A stretch of 64,000 nt of DNA from Ilex aquifolium (GCA_951799425.1 OX637409.1:7386960-7450959); one strand, 5' to 3'. Numbered from the stretch's first letter, positions 34,589-51,534 are shown. Numbers and translations: made by a program. The notes: generated by a model not told the origin, from the letters alone.

Positions 34589-37500
34589 AAGCTTCATATT
34601 TCTCGGCTACTTTTGACCACTTGTTCCGGGAGATGAAAGCCATTGGGTGGGAGGCCATCCCATGAATCAAAGATAAAAATGTTTTGTGCCTTTTTTTCAG
34701 CAATGGAGATAAAATGTTTGTGCTTGATCACATTATGTTAATATCCTTTGACAGTGACCCTCATGGGATTGCCTTAGCATTGTACTATTCTATATGCCAA
34801 ATGAAGTTTACATTAAAATGGTTGTCTTTTCTACCCTCTTCCTTCGATAGGTTGGACAGTTTAGGGTTGACATTTATTTGTCGCTCCTAATCATAGTTGG
34901 TCTGGTTGAGTCAGTCAACACCTCCAGCCTTATCTTTTCTTCGTCTTGCCCATAAAGCCTCCCTTCACCCACTATTTGAGATCAAGATGGGGACTTGAAA
35001 AGAAATGCTGCAGCACAGCCACAGTTTGAACCACATCACAGTTTGTATATTGTGTGCAAACACCAGCTAAAAGACTCATTCCGGGCAATCCGTTTGATCT
35101 TGAAGGATAAGATGCGTGCAGCTTTGCTTCAACTTTACTTGTATGGGGACTATTTTTATGACCCGAACGTGTTCTTCTTTGGTCACGTAGTGAAATAATC
35201 TTATTGTTGTTAAAGCCCATCCTTATAATATGTTTCTCCTGTCTGCCTAGGGTTAATTGCATTGAAGGACCCCAAAGTATAAGATTTGTCTTATTTTGGT
35301 CTCTAATATTTTAATTACGTCATTTTAATCCCTAAAATATTGAATAATTTAGATAATTTTTTATTAAATTTTAGTTAGACATATCTAAATTACACAGTTT
35401 TAATTATGAACTATCTAAATTTTAGTTAAGAATTACCTATATTAGTCAAGAACTACCTATATTATATGTCCAATACTTTAGGGTCAAAGACCTTGTTATC
35501 TTGCTATTTATCATATTGTAAACGATGAACAATTGAATCTTATAACACTTTAGCGCATGGCCAAACTACATCACTGGTGTGTGTGGGTAGTGGAATAGTG
35601 GGTTAACACTTCCATGGATAGGTTAATAAAGTAATGGGTCCCACAAATCCTTTGTTTGGGAAGCAACATTTGAGTTTGGATACAAATCCCGGGTCTAGCC
35701 ATGACCCGGAAGCTACAGTGCCTTGTACCCCTCTTACATCGGTTAAAATTAACCCACTCCCCCCATCGGTTACAAACCCAGCAGACAGGTTAAAAACATG
35801 TAAGACATTTTTACCTTTTTCTCAATCAACGTTCCACCCTTCACTTTCATTCGAGCATTCTCAGTCAAAGCCAGCTGCTGGGTTGAGAGCATCACAGAAG
35901 GCGACAAACCGACTGGGAGGTATGAGTCTCTCTCTCGCTCGACCGAACCAATAACAGAAGAGAGAATGTTGCTGGGTATCTTGAGGGGTTTTGTTGTAGT
36001 TTCTAAATTATATGATATATACCTACCCTACCTACACAAGGATTTTTCAAATGGAGATTTGAATAACTAACTGTTTGAATTCTTGAAGTTTGGCTTCAAA
36101 TTCAATAAATTGCCCTTGGAGACTAGCCATTTTTTTTACTTTATGCCTGTCGGATCCAAGTTTTGGAGTTCATGTCAATGGGTGCTTTTTTCTTCTTTTA
36201 TGCGATGATGATTTAAGTAAGCATCATCATACTCGCCCATTGTTTCAGAGTTGTTTCCATAAATTGGGTTTTCTTGCAATTTTTTGTGGTTCCTTGTTAA
36301 TCAGGTCCATTGTGAAGTATTTTGTTTTGATTATTTTATGTGGTTCATGGTTTTCTTGTAATATAATAATCTAAGCATTATATTTCAGATTAAGTCATGT
36401 GTAGAAACAGTATGAGTGGCCAGTTCCTACTAATACTATGTTCTTATGCATATTATTCTAGTTTTGATTTCTTGTTCTTAATGCTGTTTCAGGATATTGG
36501 ATTTCAAAGTCAAGCTCTCTTCTATTTTCGTTTGAGTCAAAACTTCAAGCTAAAGTTGTTCACTTTTGAGCTTGGTTGTCATTATTGAGTAATTGTTCTT
36601 CTGGTGGAGGCAAAAAAGGTAGTTCCAAGGGATGACCAGAGTACAATGTGATGTTGCCTTTATTTTGTATGTATTTATGAGGCAACAGTGATTTGGCTTC
36701 GTTTTTTTCGTTTGTAGGGTGTTTAATTTTGTCTTTGTAACATTTAAATGCCCATGTGTCTTTGATTACGGTATATTTGGAAATGTGTATTTGTATGTGT
36801 ATAAAATATTCGATATGGAATGTATGACGGTATTGATATATAGGTATGCTAATGCATTTTTTTTTTTATATGGATGCTATGTTAGGCTGTCTCGGTTGGT
36901 AGGTGAAATGGATGATGAGCTGCACCATTTATTTAGGTAAGGTCAAATATGGTTGTTGATTTATAGAAGTCCAAGAGAGGTGTAAGATTGAGATTGAAAA
37001 AAAAAACAAAATTTGCTTTGGGTGTAGGAGGAGTGGCATCTGCAAGATCCAAGGATAATAAATTTGTTCAAGAGTTTTTGGCAAAAAAAATGTTCAAGGT
37101 AGTTCCCCCCATTTTTTATCCAACCATAAGATATGATAGGATTGGTTAAGGGGTGTAATAGTCAAAACATATTATTTTAATATTTTTAAATCACCTTTGT
37201 CAGTGGACCCCACGGAGATTGGTTTACCAAACATCGGCATGGACACATCCAATCTGGATATGAACTTGGCCGGGTTTGGTTTGTATAGGCAAGGCTATCT
37301 TTTTGATATCTTGTCCAATCCACTCCGAGTATCCAAACACACCCGACATACATCAGTTTCCTTCTATAGTGATAAAGAATATTCAACAACTCTCGTTTAC
37401 AAATTCAAAAGAATCAAAAAGCAAAAATACCATATCACTAAAAAACATCGTCCATCGCAACAGATATGCGCCACAATGAGTGGTAATGCCTGGGATAATT

Positions 37501-37849
37501 AAGTCAATGGATCACATTATAGTTGGATAAAATGGCTGCAAAATACAAGGACACAGCTGCATGCAGATCAAGAATGTCAAGCAAATCATCCACATACCCA
37601 AAAAAAAGGCCACAAACAGCAGCCCAGTTTAACATGATGCAAATTGCAGCTCTGCTGGCAATGTCAAAATTATCTAAGAATTGAAATTCTAGTGAGGTCA
37701 TAAATCAAAAAAGAAAGAATTGCACAAAGTTGATGTTAAAACAACTGCACCGCACCTATTTTGTTCTTACACACTAGTTCTCCTTCACTAAACATGCAAA
37801 AATGAGGTTGTAATCTGAAATAAAACAGTATGCAAACAGCAGTGTTCAC
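34589..37849. other. Intergenic region between GPN3 and RPL5
   Basis: It starts with the GPN3 3' untranslated region and ends with the RPL5 3' untranslated region. Near 35250-35510 an AT-rich block framed by GACCCCAAAGTA and TACTTTAGGGTC-like ends resembles a decayed long-inverted-repeat element. The 35640-35950 section has a 106-residue open frame without recognisable motifs. No gene is supported. Confidence 0.5.
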
Positions 37850-42532
<4,683 letters not shown>

Positions 42533-42652
42533 GGCCGATGCTCAATGTGTGTGTGAGAGAGAGAAAGAAAGATGGAGAGAGAGAGATGCGGAAGGAGCTC
42601 CTCAAATACAAAACCCCTATTATGACGAGGAGGCAGAAATAAACGGTCAAGA

Positions 42653-42685
42653 TTAGGGTTTCAGTATTTACCGATATTAGGGTTT
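42653..42685 (-). promoter_or_regulatory. Two teloboxes in the RPL5 promoter
   Basis: TTAGGGTTT at 42653-42661 and TTAGGGTTT at 42677-42685 are, on the minus strand, AAACCCTAA, the telobox found in promoters of plant ribosomal protein genes. They are 121-153 bp upstream of the ATG. Confidence 0.7.
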
Positions 42686-42728
42686 TCGATAAACTCAGAT
42701 TCACCCGTATCGAGACTCATTTTTTTTT

Positions 42729-44170
42729 AGGGAGAATATTAAGAGTTCTTAAAATTTATCACTTAATTACTTAGATCACTTAATATTTAAAATATTATAT
42801 AGACACCCTTTAAATAGGGGTGTTTATGGGTCGGGTCGAGTTAGGCCCGTGAAATTTTTTCGGACCGGGTTGTATAGTGTAAGCCCAAGCCCTTACCCAA
42901 GTGAGTTATTAGGCGGACTGGGCCGAGCTTCGGGTAGGGGTAGGCTACTCGCAGCCCAACCCGCAAGCCTATTGGGCGGGCCTACTAACGGGTTTTTTTA
43001 TATACAACTTCATTTAAAAATAATAAATATTTGTATAAATTATATTTTTGAATCAAAAATAGAGTCAAAATGGATAAAAATAAAATAATGAATAATTTTA
43101 TTTTTAATTAGGGGATAAACTACATCCAATAAAATGAATACATTACAACTAGGTTGAAACTACTCACTTATCTATCATTTGTATTACTCTATCCTTTAAA
43201 ACTTGTATACTTAATACATGAAAAATAAAATAATACATTATTTATAGTATATAAATTTTTAAAACTTCAAATTCCAACATTGTGAGACTTATTTCAAAGT
43301 TTCAAATTTAATGGTTTAAAAGTATAACTTTTTATCAAAGGAAGGGTGGGCGGGATATGCGGGCGGGCTCTTGAGCCGAGTAATGGGTTTAGGGGTAAAC
43401 TCAAGCTCTCTTTTTAAAGGATATTGGACTCGGGCTTAGGCGGACCAACTATCGGGCCTATCGAGTTTCGGTCCTATTTTTTTCGGGCCGGGTAACGGGA
43501 CTCGTGGGTAACCCGGCCCATGGACACCCCTACCTTTAACGTTTGTATGCGTGTAACATTCAGACCCTGTCGTCAATGTCTGTTAGTATATTTATTAGTA
43601 AATTATATCTAGACCTCCTAAAATTTATAGGCATATGATACTTAGACGACTCAAATTTAAAATATTATACTTAAACCTCTTATTAGTTATAGAACTAATG
43701 AAATTTATTAAATAATCAAATTACCCTAATTAAAGATAAAAGATATTGTATTCATTATAGTTTGATCTCTTGTTTGGTTTTTTTAGTTTTATTCTAATAG
43801 ATAGTATAATTGTATACTAATTATGATTTTTTTTTTAAATTAAATTTTTATTTTTGATTTTATTTCAATAAATGACATAATAGAATATGAATTTTGGTTA
43901 TAAAATTTAAAATATTTGATACTCTACCTTTGATTGGAATTTTTGGTCTAAGTGTAATATTTTAAATTTGAGATGTCTAAATATTATATGCTTACAAACT
44001 TCAAGAGGTCTAGGTATAATTACTAACAAAAATACTAACGGACATTGACGGCAGGGATCTAAGTGTTACGCGCATACAAACCTCAGAGGATTTATATGTA
44101 ATATTTTAAATGTGAGCGAATCTAAGTGGTTAAGTGACAAACCTCAAAGGGTCTGGGTGTAATTCTCCCT
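42729..44170. mobile_element. Long-inverted-repeat element, copy A, interrupted by a hAT MITE
   Basis: The right end, read on the minus strand, is AGGGAGAATTACACCCAGAC; the left end starts AGGGAGAATATTAAGAG. Each arm runs for some 300 bp through shared blocks (CACTTAATTACTTAGATC, GTCAATGTCTGTTAGTA, AAATTTAAAATATTA), so the element is nearly a foldback. A second copy is at 56837-57847. No coding capacity. Without the inserted MITE it is about 0.72 kb. Confidence 0.75.
42815..43532. mobile_element. hAT-type MITE inside element copy A
   Basis: Ends TAGGGGTGTTTATGGGTCGG and its partner GGCCCATGGACACCCCTA, flanked by CCTTTAAA (42807-42814) and CCTTTAAC (43533-43540), seven of eight bases alike. 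Interior arms are rich in GGGCC/CGGGT motifs, as in the common plant TAGGGGTGT hAT MITEs. Confidence 0.85.
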
Positions 44171-44754
44171 TTTTAAAAAAAAAAAAAAAAAAGAGATTCA
44201 AATTCATACCGAAATCTTTAATGGTGAGAAATAGTCATATTTTACCTTCATTTTAATTTGAGTTTCTCTTCTTTTAAATTTAAGTTTTTTCATTAGAGAG
44301 ATCTATACCAAATCAATTTTTTTACCATTTTCTTTACTCAAATTTGGGTAAGGATTTAGGTTTCCATTAGAGATGGGCTTACGGTGTATATGGTACCGTA
44401 TTTCACATATTTTATCATTTAAATTATAATATGTATAAATCGTATCTTATCTCTATATACTATTTGAATGAGTCTAAGGAGATGCCTCCAAACCTAATTC
44501 CCTAATTTTTTGAATTTTTTATTTTAAAATTTTAGAAAAACTTACTTTGCTTCTTTTTAGTGGTCCTTTAATTTTAGCTTGATAATTTGCTTTTTCCCTT
44601 TAGATAAGGATAATTTTTAACTAATAGATAACTATGAGTTTTAAATTGTCCACGTTTTCCAAATAACTCCTCATCAACAAAATACCCAAGTGTCTGCAGA
44701 TATGTATCTAGAGTTAGTTATCCAATCCATCTTAACCTCTTTCCCTTCTCGCCT
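44171..44754. other. AT-rich spacer, nothing recognised
   Basis: Low-complexity AT-rich DNA with poly(A) and poly(T) tracts between the long-inverted-repeat element and the LINE 3' end. No open frame or repeat boundary is supported. Confidence 0.4.
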
Positions 44755-45438
44755 GTTTTTTTTTCTTTTGTCTGTTTCTTTTTTGTCCCTCAGTTCTTTT
44801 TCTTTGTGAGGCTATCAAGTCAGCCAATTGGTTTAGTTCCCTCTTGACTGCTTTAAATTGAATTTAAGAGAGCTTCTGCATATACCTGCAGATGTCCTCT
44901 GGATAGTTTCCACTTCTCCAACGGCTTCACTTGCCCATTTGACAAAGAGTTAATGAGAGTCTTAAGAGTTAGATTCTATAATCATAACTGGTAATGTTCT
45001 TCTACTGCCAACCTGCATGCACGCCTCACAACCTATGGTTCAGCTGCTAAGGGGGAGGCCACATACATGGCTCCTGAAGCACCTGTTAGCAGCCTATGTA
45101 TAGGCTCCTAAGAGAGGAAGGCACCATCACAATTGATCTTCACCCAAACTCTTGATGGTGCTCTCCATTTTTGCTCAAGAACGCTTCTCTGTTGTTGGCT
45201 ATTGTCACTTTCTCCCAGATTCTGTAGCTGCTCAATAGATGTTATAGCATTGCTTATGACTACTTTGGCATCAACTTGGCAATGATGGAAGATCCATTCA
45301 TTCCTTGTTTTTCAAAAAAACCATAGCAAATAGACTACAATTGGCCCCTCTTATAGGCTGGTTAAGTAGTCTTTTAACCACGACTCAATCTTTGACACTT
45401 CGCTTCTTTCAATCACAATTTCCAGGAGTGATTGTTGT

Positions 45439-46004
45439 TGAAGCCTGAAGGGGCATAAAATTATGTCACGTGGATGGATGGACAAATGAGTAAAGAAACA
45501 GTCACGTGGGGTTTTGACTCTATGTCGAACCGAGCCAAGCTGTTGCAGTTCGACATATACTGCCGCGCAGAAGGACCTAGCACAATTTAAAGGAATGGTG
45601 TAAACCGAACAACGAAATAATTGCCTATGATCAAGGGATTTAGTTGTAACAGCTAGGCACAGTCAGTAGCTCAGATGAGCTGATATTAAGGAAGCATTAG
45701 AGAAATTTCTGCAATTGCTAACAAACAGTCCCATTGAAAGGGAGATGTGTCATCTTCCTCACCAGTAGAGGGAATCCCTGAAGTCTATATAAAGCAATAA
45801 GGACGTATGGCAAGAGGTATGTTGAATCCTTCTAACTATATTTCTTCATATCTACACTTACTAACTTAAGTATCGGAGTGCCTTCGATCGAAGTATTTTG
45901 ATCATAGGCAATTTGTTTCTTTTTGCAGGAAGCACTACTCAGGAAGAAACAATTATTTCGCAAAGGTTAAAAGGAACGAGGAACGGTGTTTTTTTCCTCT
46001 TACA
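45439..46004 (+). repeat. 5' LTR of the gypsy element
   Basis: The end (CTCTTACA, 46004) is fixed by the primer site that follows and by its match to the 3' LTR end at 47689. The start is less certain (TGAAGCCTGAAGG). A TATA box (TATATAAA, 45785-45792) lies about 220 bp before the LTR end. Confidence 0.7.
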
Positions 46005-46023
46005 TTTGGTGTCGTACCCGAAC
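46005..46023 (+). other. Primer-binding site of the gypsy element
   Basis: TTTGGTGTCGTACCCGAAC directly follows the LTR. TGGTGTCG... sites pair with a tRNA 3' end in Athila/Tat-like plant gypsy elements; the tRNA identity is not settled. Confidence 0.55.
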
Positions 46024-46031
46024 AAAAAGTC

Positions 46032-47240
46032 ATGTCAAAATTGAAAATTACAATTGGATCGCCTGTAGAATCTGATGCGCAACAAGAAGATTCAAATCCA
46101 AACTATCGAGTATCGTTTCCTTCCAGAAGCGACATCCGGGTGGACATCTACGAAAGCCAGGATGAACAACATGAGGATAGGATCTCTTCTGCAAGTTTCA
46201 ACCTGAATGATGATGAAAACCGGCGTGAAGACCGCAGGGAGGATCCCTCCATACCGAGGGGGATAACCCTGCCCTGACGAGATTGGTTCAATCACTGTGA
46301 GATCGTTTGGATGCACATGACAAAATGTTCAAAAAGTCATATGCAAGAGAAAAAGCCTTGAAACGGGAAAACGATGAGCTAAAGCATAAACTCAGGAAGG
46401 TCAGTGAAAGAGAAGACACTGATCAAGGCGATCGCCGCACCCGAAGGTGGCAACACAGAACACCAGACCGTTCAGGGCAGAAGAATTATGAAGATTCACA
46501 AGGAGTTGGACGCCACAAAAAGACACACCAGTTTGAAAGTCAGGAGGAAAAATGTAAGTGTTTCATCACCGAGGAACTCGATAGACGGTTAAGAAGACCC
46601 AAGCAAAAATCGGCAAGGGACCTAGCATGAAGAGCAACCAGAGAGTACGTCGGCGGTACAGAGGTCTCTTCGTTCACCAAATGAATAGATCAAGCAAGGA
46701 TACCGAGCAAGTTCGTTGTCCTGAGCTTCAAACTTTACGACGGGAAGACAAATCCCACCGTTCACATTTATCATTACAGACAGTTGATGACGGTGCATAC
46801 AAAGAACGAGCATTTACTATGTACTATATTTCCCAGCAGCCTCGAGAAATCGGCCATGAAATGGTTCAATGGACTCACTAGAGACTCGGTGGATAGTTGG
46901 GGTCAGCTAGCTAAGCAATTCATGGCTCGATTTATAACAAGCAGTCAGTAGCCTAAGGATGTAGGGACGTTGCTGACACTGAAGAAAATGAGTGGAGAGA
47001 CACTGCGAGAATACACACACCGATATTGATGAGACAATGAATGAGGTAGATACGTGTAATATCGAAATATCGGTTACTTCCTTCAAGATCGGGCTGCCAA
47101 AGGAGAACCCATTGTACCAATCGCTGATGAGAAGACCAGTGATGAACATGGAGGAACTTATGGAAAGGGTTGAGAAATATGCCAAGGTTGATGATGACCT
47201 TGGCAGGGATGCGGGAAGAGAACAAGTCGGGAAAAAATAG
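46032..47240 (+). pseudogene. Gypsy gag remnant
   Basis: The frame opens MSKLKITIGSPVESDAQQED, stops at 46275-46277, and continues in pieces through a charged stretch (KALKRENDELKHKLRKVSER). The retrotransposon gag domain is clear at 46698-47027: FKLYDGKTNPTVHIYHYRQL, MKWFNGLTRDSVDSWGQLAK, KKMSGETLREYTHRY. Stops and frame changes make it non-functional. It is Athila/Tat-like by appearance, which is inference. Confidence 0.8.
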
Positions 47241-47379
47241 TTCGATAAGGACAAGTCGGGTCAACCGACTCAGGAAGGAGGGAAAAACAAAGAGAATGAA
47301 GGGTTCCCTTCAAAGTCCCCATACATGGGGGTCATCACGGTGTTCAAATAGCCAATCTACAAAATCCTCTCTCAGATTA

Positions 47380-47510
47380 AGGGAATTATGTTTTATAACT
47401 ATTTTTTTATTATATGACCGGTCCAACCAGTTGACCCAATGGTTGAACCAGTGAACCATTGACCCGGTCCCCTTGCCGGTTCGATGACTGGTCCGGTTTT
47501 GATGACATTG
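47380..47510. repeat. ACCGGTT-rich repeat at the gypsy deletion junction
   Basis: Text such as CCGGTCCAACCAGTTGACCC and CCCCTTGCCGGTTCGATGAC is a familiar short dispersed plant repeat type with internal inverted symmetry. It lies between the gag remnant and the shortened 3' LTR. Confidence 0.45.
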
Positions 47511-47689
47511 CTTCTAAGTAAATTTCTTCATATCTACATTTACTAACTTAAGTATTAGAGTGCCTTCGATCGAAACACTTCGCTCTTAAGCAGTTTGTTT
47601 CTTTTTACAGGAAACACTACTCAAGAAGGAACAATTCTTTCGCAAAGGTTAAGAGGAACGAGGAACGGTGTTTTTTTTTTCCTCTTACA
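47511..47689 (+). repeat. Truncated 3' LTR of the gypsy element
   Basis: It aligns with 45829-46004, sharing TTTCTTCATATCTACA, GAGTGCCTTCGATCGAA and GGAACGAGGAACGGTGTTTTT. The first two thirds of the LTR are missing. Confidence 0.8.
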
Positions 47690-47893
47690 GTTGCCACACA
47701 TTTCAGCCCACGGACATAGGAGGAAAAAGTGTTATGTGGTTTCTGCCGTATCTCCACAAATAAGGCATATAGGGACTAGACAATCCTTCTCTTAAGTAGG
47801 TTCTCTCTGGTGGCAATGACTCCATTGGCTATCTTCCACATGAAGTTTTGGATCTTTGAAGACACTTTTCAGAGTCCAAGTACTTTTCCACAG

Positions 47894-48429
47894 GGCTATC
47901 CCACATCGGATAGTCTTAGGGTATGTGAGTGTGTTTAAATGAATGTTATGGCCCTCACACTTATAAGTGTGAGTGATTGTAGATATCCTATGTTCAAAAA
48001 AAAAAAAATTGATCCATGTTTGTTCCAGGGTGACTCTGATTATGGGCTCAATTTCTTTCCTCGTTGGGTCTGACCATAGGTTGGGTGAGGCCTTAGGGCA
48101 TGGGTGGGAAGGGCTGGGGCTATCCCACATCGGATAGTCTTAGGGTGTGTGAGTGTGTTTAAATGGATGCTATGGACCTCACACTTATAAGTATGAGTGG
48201 TTGTAGTTACCCTATGTTCAAAAAAAAAAAATTGATTCATGTTTGTTCCAGGGTGACTCTGATTGTGGGCTTAGTTTCTTCCCTCGTTGGGCCTGACCAT
48301 AGGTTGGGTGAGGCCTTAGGGCCTGGGTGGGAAAGGCTGGGACTATCCCACATCGGATAGCTCATGGGCCTCACACTTATAAGTGTGAGTGGTTGTAGTT
48401 ATCCTATGTTAAAAAAAAAAAAAAAAAAT
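47894..48429 (+). repeat. Tandem array of a 224-bp unit, about 2.4 copies
   Basis: Units start at 47894, 48118 and about 48340 with GGCTATCCCACATCGGATAG. Each contains TTATAAGTGTGAGT, an A-rich tract after CCTATGTT, and GGGTGACTCTGATT. The third unit lacks an internal stretch and ends in poly(A). The array breaks the LINE. Each unit start contains ATCCCACATCG, a perfect match to the plant snRNA upstream element. It may be a short retroelement array; PBS and PPT are not clear. Confidence 0.8.
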
Positions 48430-48446
48430 TTCCACAATCCCACGGG

Positions 48447-49143
48447 TAGGGGTGTTCACCCTACCCTACGGGTAGGAAATATAATCTTCCGTCTTCCTAC
48501 CCGATATTTTGCAGAAGAATTTTTTTTTGGCCTACTCTACCCGATCAGGTGTGGTATTCCTACCCGACTTCCTACTCTATTAATCGGGTAGGAAGTAGGA
48601 TAAACACTTTTATAGCTATTAATTTTTAGATCATTTTAACAATTCAATTAAATAACATGCACCAATTTAACAATATAATAAATCAATAACACTAAAACCT
48701 AAAACAACTACAACAACAATTACAATAAAACACAAGAAAGCATGAACATCAATCCATCATAATTGTTACACAAATACAATAACAATTATTTTAAATTTAA
48801 ACCATATGAAACACATTAAAATCATAACTGTTCTAATAGATCATCAGTTCACCACAAATCATGTAACCTACATAAAAATAAGTCTATGTTTTAACAACTC
48901 AAACATCCACAATAATAACAATGTTATAATATAAATTATACCACATAAATACTCTTATAATTACTAAAAAAATATAAAAAAGTTAAATATATTTTTTGCG
49001 GGTAGGGTAGGGTAGGGTAGGAATGCGGAAATTGATGAGTATTCCACATTCCTACCCGATTTTTGCGGTTAATCGTTCAGTAAGGTAGGGTAGGGTCGGG
49101 TAGGGTAGGAAATTACGGCCAATCAAAAATTTGAACACCCCTA
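48447..49143. mobile_element. hAT-type MITE with exact 8-bp target duplication
   Basis: Ends TAGGGGTGTTCACCCTACC and GGGTAGGAAATT...GAACACCCCTA, flanked by CCCACGGG at 48439-48446 and 49144-49151. The arms carry repeated GGGTAGG/CCTACCC. The core is AT-rich and non-coding. Confidence 0.9.
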
Positions 49144-49379
49144 CCCACGGGAGAGGAGTATGAGGAGGCGGCTTTTTGTGTTGCGTAGTACGTTTTTACC
49201 AAACGATTCTCTTCACAAGAGTAAAGAGCAAATTGACATTTTTCGTAGTATTGTGCTCACCCCTTCACCTTCATCTGATCTTTTGGTTGGCTTGGTCCTT
49301 CCATGAGAAAAAGGCTTGCAATGGAATTCATTGGGTTTTTTTCGTGTTTCACCCCTTTTTGGCTCAAGTTTTACAATTG

Positions 49380-49380
<1 letters not shown>

Positions 49381-49416
<36 letters not shown>
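49381..49416. repeat. (CT)n microsatellite
   Basis: About 17 CT dinucleotides, directly left of the putative solo LTR start. Confidence 0.9.
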
Positions 49417-49417
<1 letters not shown>

Positions 49418-49418
<1 letters not shown>

Positions 49419-51468
49419 GAGACCCGATCATGCATTGCATGCATATTAGCATAATTATGTGGACAATTGTAATTATGCGAAATTACTTATTAGATAGAAT
49501 TTTGTGTACGAAAATAGTATTGAGTTGATTTTAAAATCACTTAAGAATTTAGGGGGAAACAAGTGGAATTATTAAAATTTGGTGAGATATTTTTACACAT
49601 GTGTCAAATATATGGTGGTGGGTCATTTTAAAGGATTAAGTGCATGTGTGGGTGTGGGTGTGTGACGTGTGTGTGTGTGTGTGTTTGACTAAGTGTAGTA
49701 AAGTGTGTGTGTGTAATGCATGAAACAATGTGTGTGTGTACTTTAATATGTAGTAAAGTGAATGTATTTTAAAAGACAAACAAGTGTGTGTGGGTGTGTT
49801 CTGGTTAGAAGAAACCGTGAGTGAGGGAGAGTAAAGGAGAGGATGAAGAAAGAAAAAAAAAAAGAGGAAAGAAGAAAGAAAGAAAGAGGAACTTGGGGGA
49901 CTCCATGCCAAACCAAAAATAAGAAGGAAACAAGAAGAAGGTAAGGGTGTGTGTGTGTTCATTTTAGAGTGTGGTATGTGAGATAAATGTTAAGTATGTG
50001 TGAGTGATTAATTTTAGTATGTACGTAATTATGTAGGCTATTTTATTTGGAACTAGTGACTGTTTTAATTTAATTTCATAGATTGTTGTAGTTAATTTTA
50101 TGTATGGACTGTTTTAGTTTAATTTCAAAACATTTTTGTGAGTTTAAAATTAAGTGTATTTAGCATAATTAATGGACTGTTAAAGATAGGTTCCAAATGA
50201 GTATTAAATTAAATGCGAGAAAAGTGTGGAAAATGACCATTTGAGATGTTCGAGATGCATTTCGTGGGCTAGGTTGAAACCAAAATTTTGGGAGTGAAAT
50301 TGGGTGTTTAAGGTTTCAATTAAAGGCCTGATTTGCATGAGTTAGAGAGTATTTGAGTGAACAGTGCGGTAACCGGGATTACTGGGGCACTTTGGGTGCA
50401 TTATTTTGCATGCATTAGTGTATGTAAATGTGAAAAACATATTGATATTGTAATTACGAATGTGTTAGGTGCAACGGGTGAAACAACCGGGGTTGGAATT
50501 AATACGATAACACCGGGAAGATCCATCGATAGAACCGAAGAGCCGTAGATCGGTATATTTGAGGTGGGTGTATATCTTTATATGTTTTGAAAATGCTATT
50601 ATAAGTTGATGTTAGATGATAGAATTTAATAACATTTCTCCAGAATTATGTGTTATGTGCTTATGTGATTGGATGATGCGTTGTATTGTGTATTGTGGAA
50701 TGTGGCGCACTGTTTGAGACAGGGGCGTCGATGCCTGATCACTGGGCGTGCAGTGGTATGCTAGCATTGTGGTGTTCCCGGGAGGTTCGGGAGACACGGA
50801 TCCATGTGGGATCGATTACCCGATGAGAGGTAGTATGGATATGTTGTGGCTTGTGAATTCTTGGAATTGGATTGATGTTGTTGTTTGATACGTGTATTTA
50901 CATAGTATTTACCTACTTCTGTGTATTATTATCATTTTCATTTCATATATGACATGTATACTCACTGAGCGCGTGGTTTAGCTCACACCCCCTATAGCTT
51001 CTCCTTTTCAGGTATAAGAGAGGGAGACACAAATCAGTTCACTGTCAAATCGGTTGAGTTTTGTATAACGTTAGTATGATATTATGTTCGTTAGGTACTT
51101 AGTGTTAAATGAGTAAATGATACAGGTTGAGGGACTGTATAATTATTTGTTGGGTTGTATATTATGTTAAATGAGAGAGTAGTATAGCAGGTTAATAGTA
51201 TATATTTGTAAACAGACTCAACATGCATACTTTGTGATGTATGCTATGTGGGTGTGAGATTTTGTATCTGTCTATAACCTTGGAAATAAACAGTTGGTAC
51301 AGGTTATGAGACAGATTTACCATCATGCTTATAGACTAAGGTGATGGGTGGTATTTTTGTACCTGTGAGATTAATTAGTGTTTTATTAATCTAGATTATA
51401 TATATGTAAACAGGTGTATCAAAAATCTAGTCGCGTCTTATCCTGGGAGACCGGGATAGGGCGTGACA
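49418..51468 (+). repeat. Probable solo LTR of a chromovirus-type gypsy element
   Basis: The right end GGGATAGGGCGTGACA and the internal block with CTCACTGAGCGCG and TTTAGCTCACACCCCC near 50960 parallel the LTR at 4109-5839. The left end TGAGACCCGATC at 49418 is the best TG start but is not proven. (TG)n tracts lie at 49650-49740. No polyprotein is adjacent on either side. Both flanks are simple repeats, so no target duplication can be read. Confidence 0.55.
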
Positions 51469-51484
51469 CACACACACACACACA

Positions 51485-51526
<42 letters not shown>
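51466..51526. repeat. (CA)n(CT)n microsatellite
   Basis: About nine CA units followed by about 20 CT units, between the solo LTR and a hAT MITE. Confidence 0.9.
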
Positions 51527-51530
<4 letters not shown>

Positions 51531-51534
51531 CACA

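Larger units (their letters stand above)
45439..47689 (+). mobile_element. Internally deleted Ty3/gypsy element inserted in the LINE
   Basis: A 5' LTR, primer site and gag lie left, and a shortened 3' LTR closes the element. GTTGT (45434-45438) and GTTGC (47690-47694) are a 4/5 target duplication. Protease, RT and integrase are missing. Removing the element rejoins the LINE zf-RVT to its downstream part. Confidence 0.75.
44755..47893 (-). pseudogene. LINE (L1-type) 3' half: zf-RVT and RNase H, split by a gypsy element
   Basis: On the minus strand, 47893-47690 encodes a decayed zf-RVT domain (FMWKIANGVIATRENLLKRR, then CLICGDTAETT, HFFLLCPWAEMCG) with stops and frameshifts. The chain resumes at 45438, left of a Ty3/gypsy insertion, and reaches an RNase H-like block (WRAPSRVWVKINCDGAFLS, GAMYVASPLAAEP, VVRRACRLAVE) near 45180-45000. 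The left end has a T-rich tract (44757 on), the poly(A) tail of a minus-strand LINE. Reverse transcriptase and endonuclease are absent; the right end is cut by the 224-bp array. This is a 5'-truncated, dead copy. Confidence 0.8.

Noticed and set aside
35634..35954. 106-residue open frame between GPN3 and RPL5
   Set aside because: No recognisable motif, no splice partner and ordinary intergenic composition; not supported as a gene.
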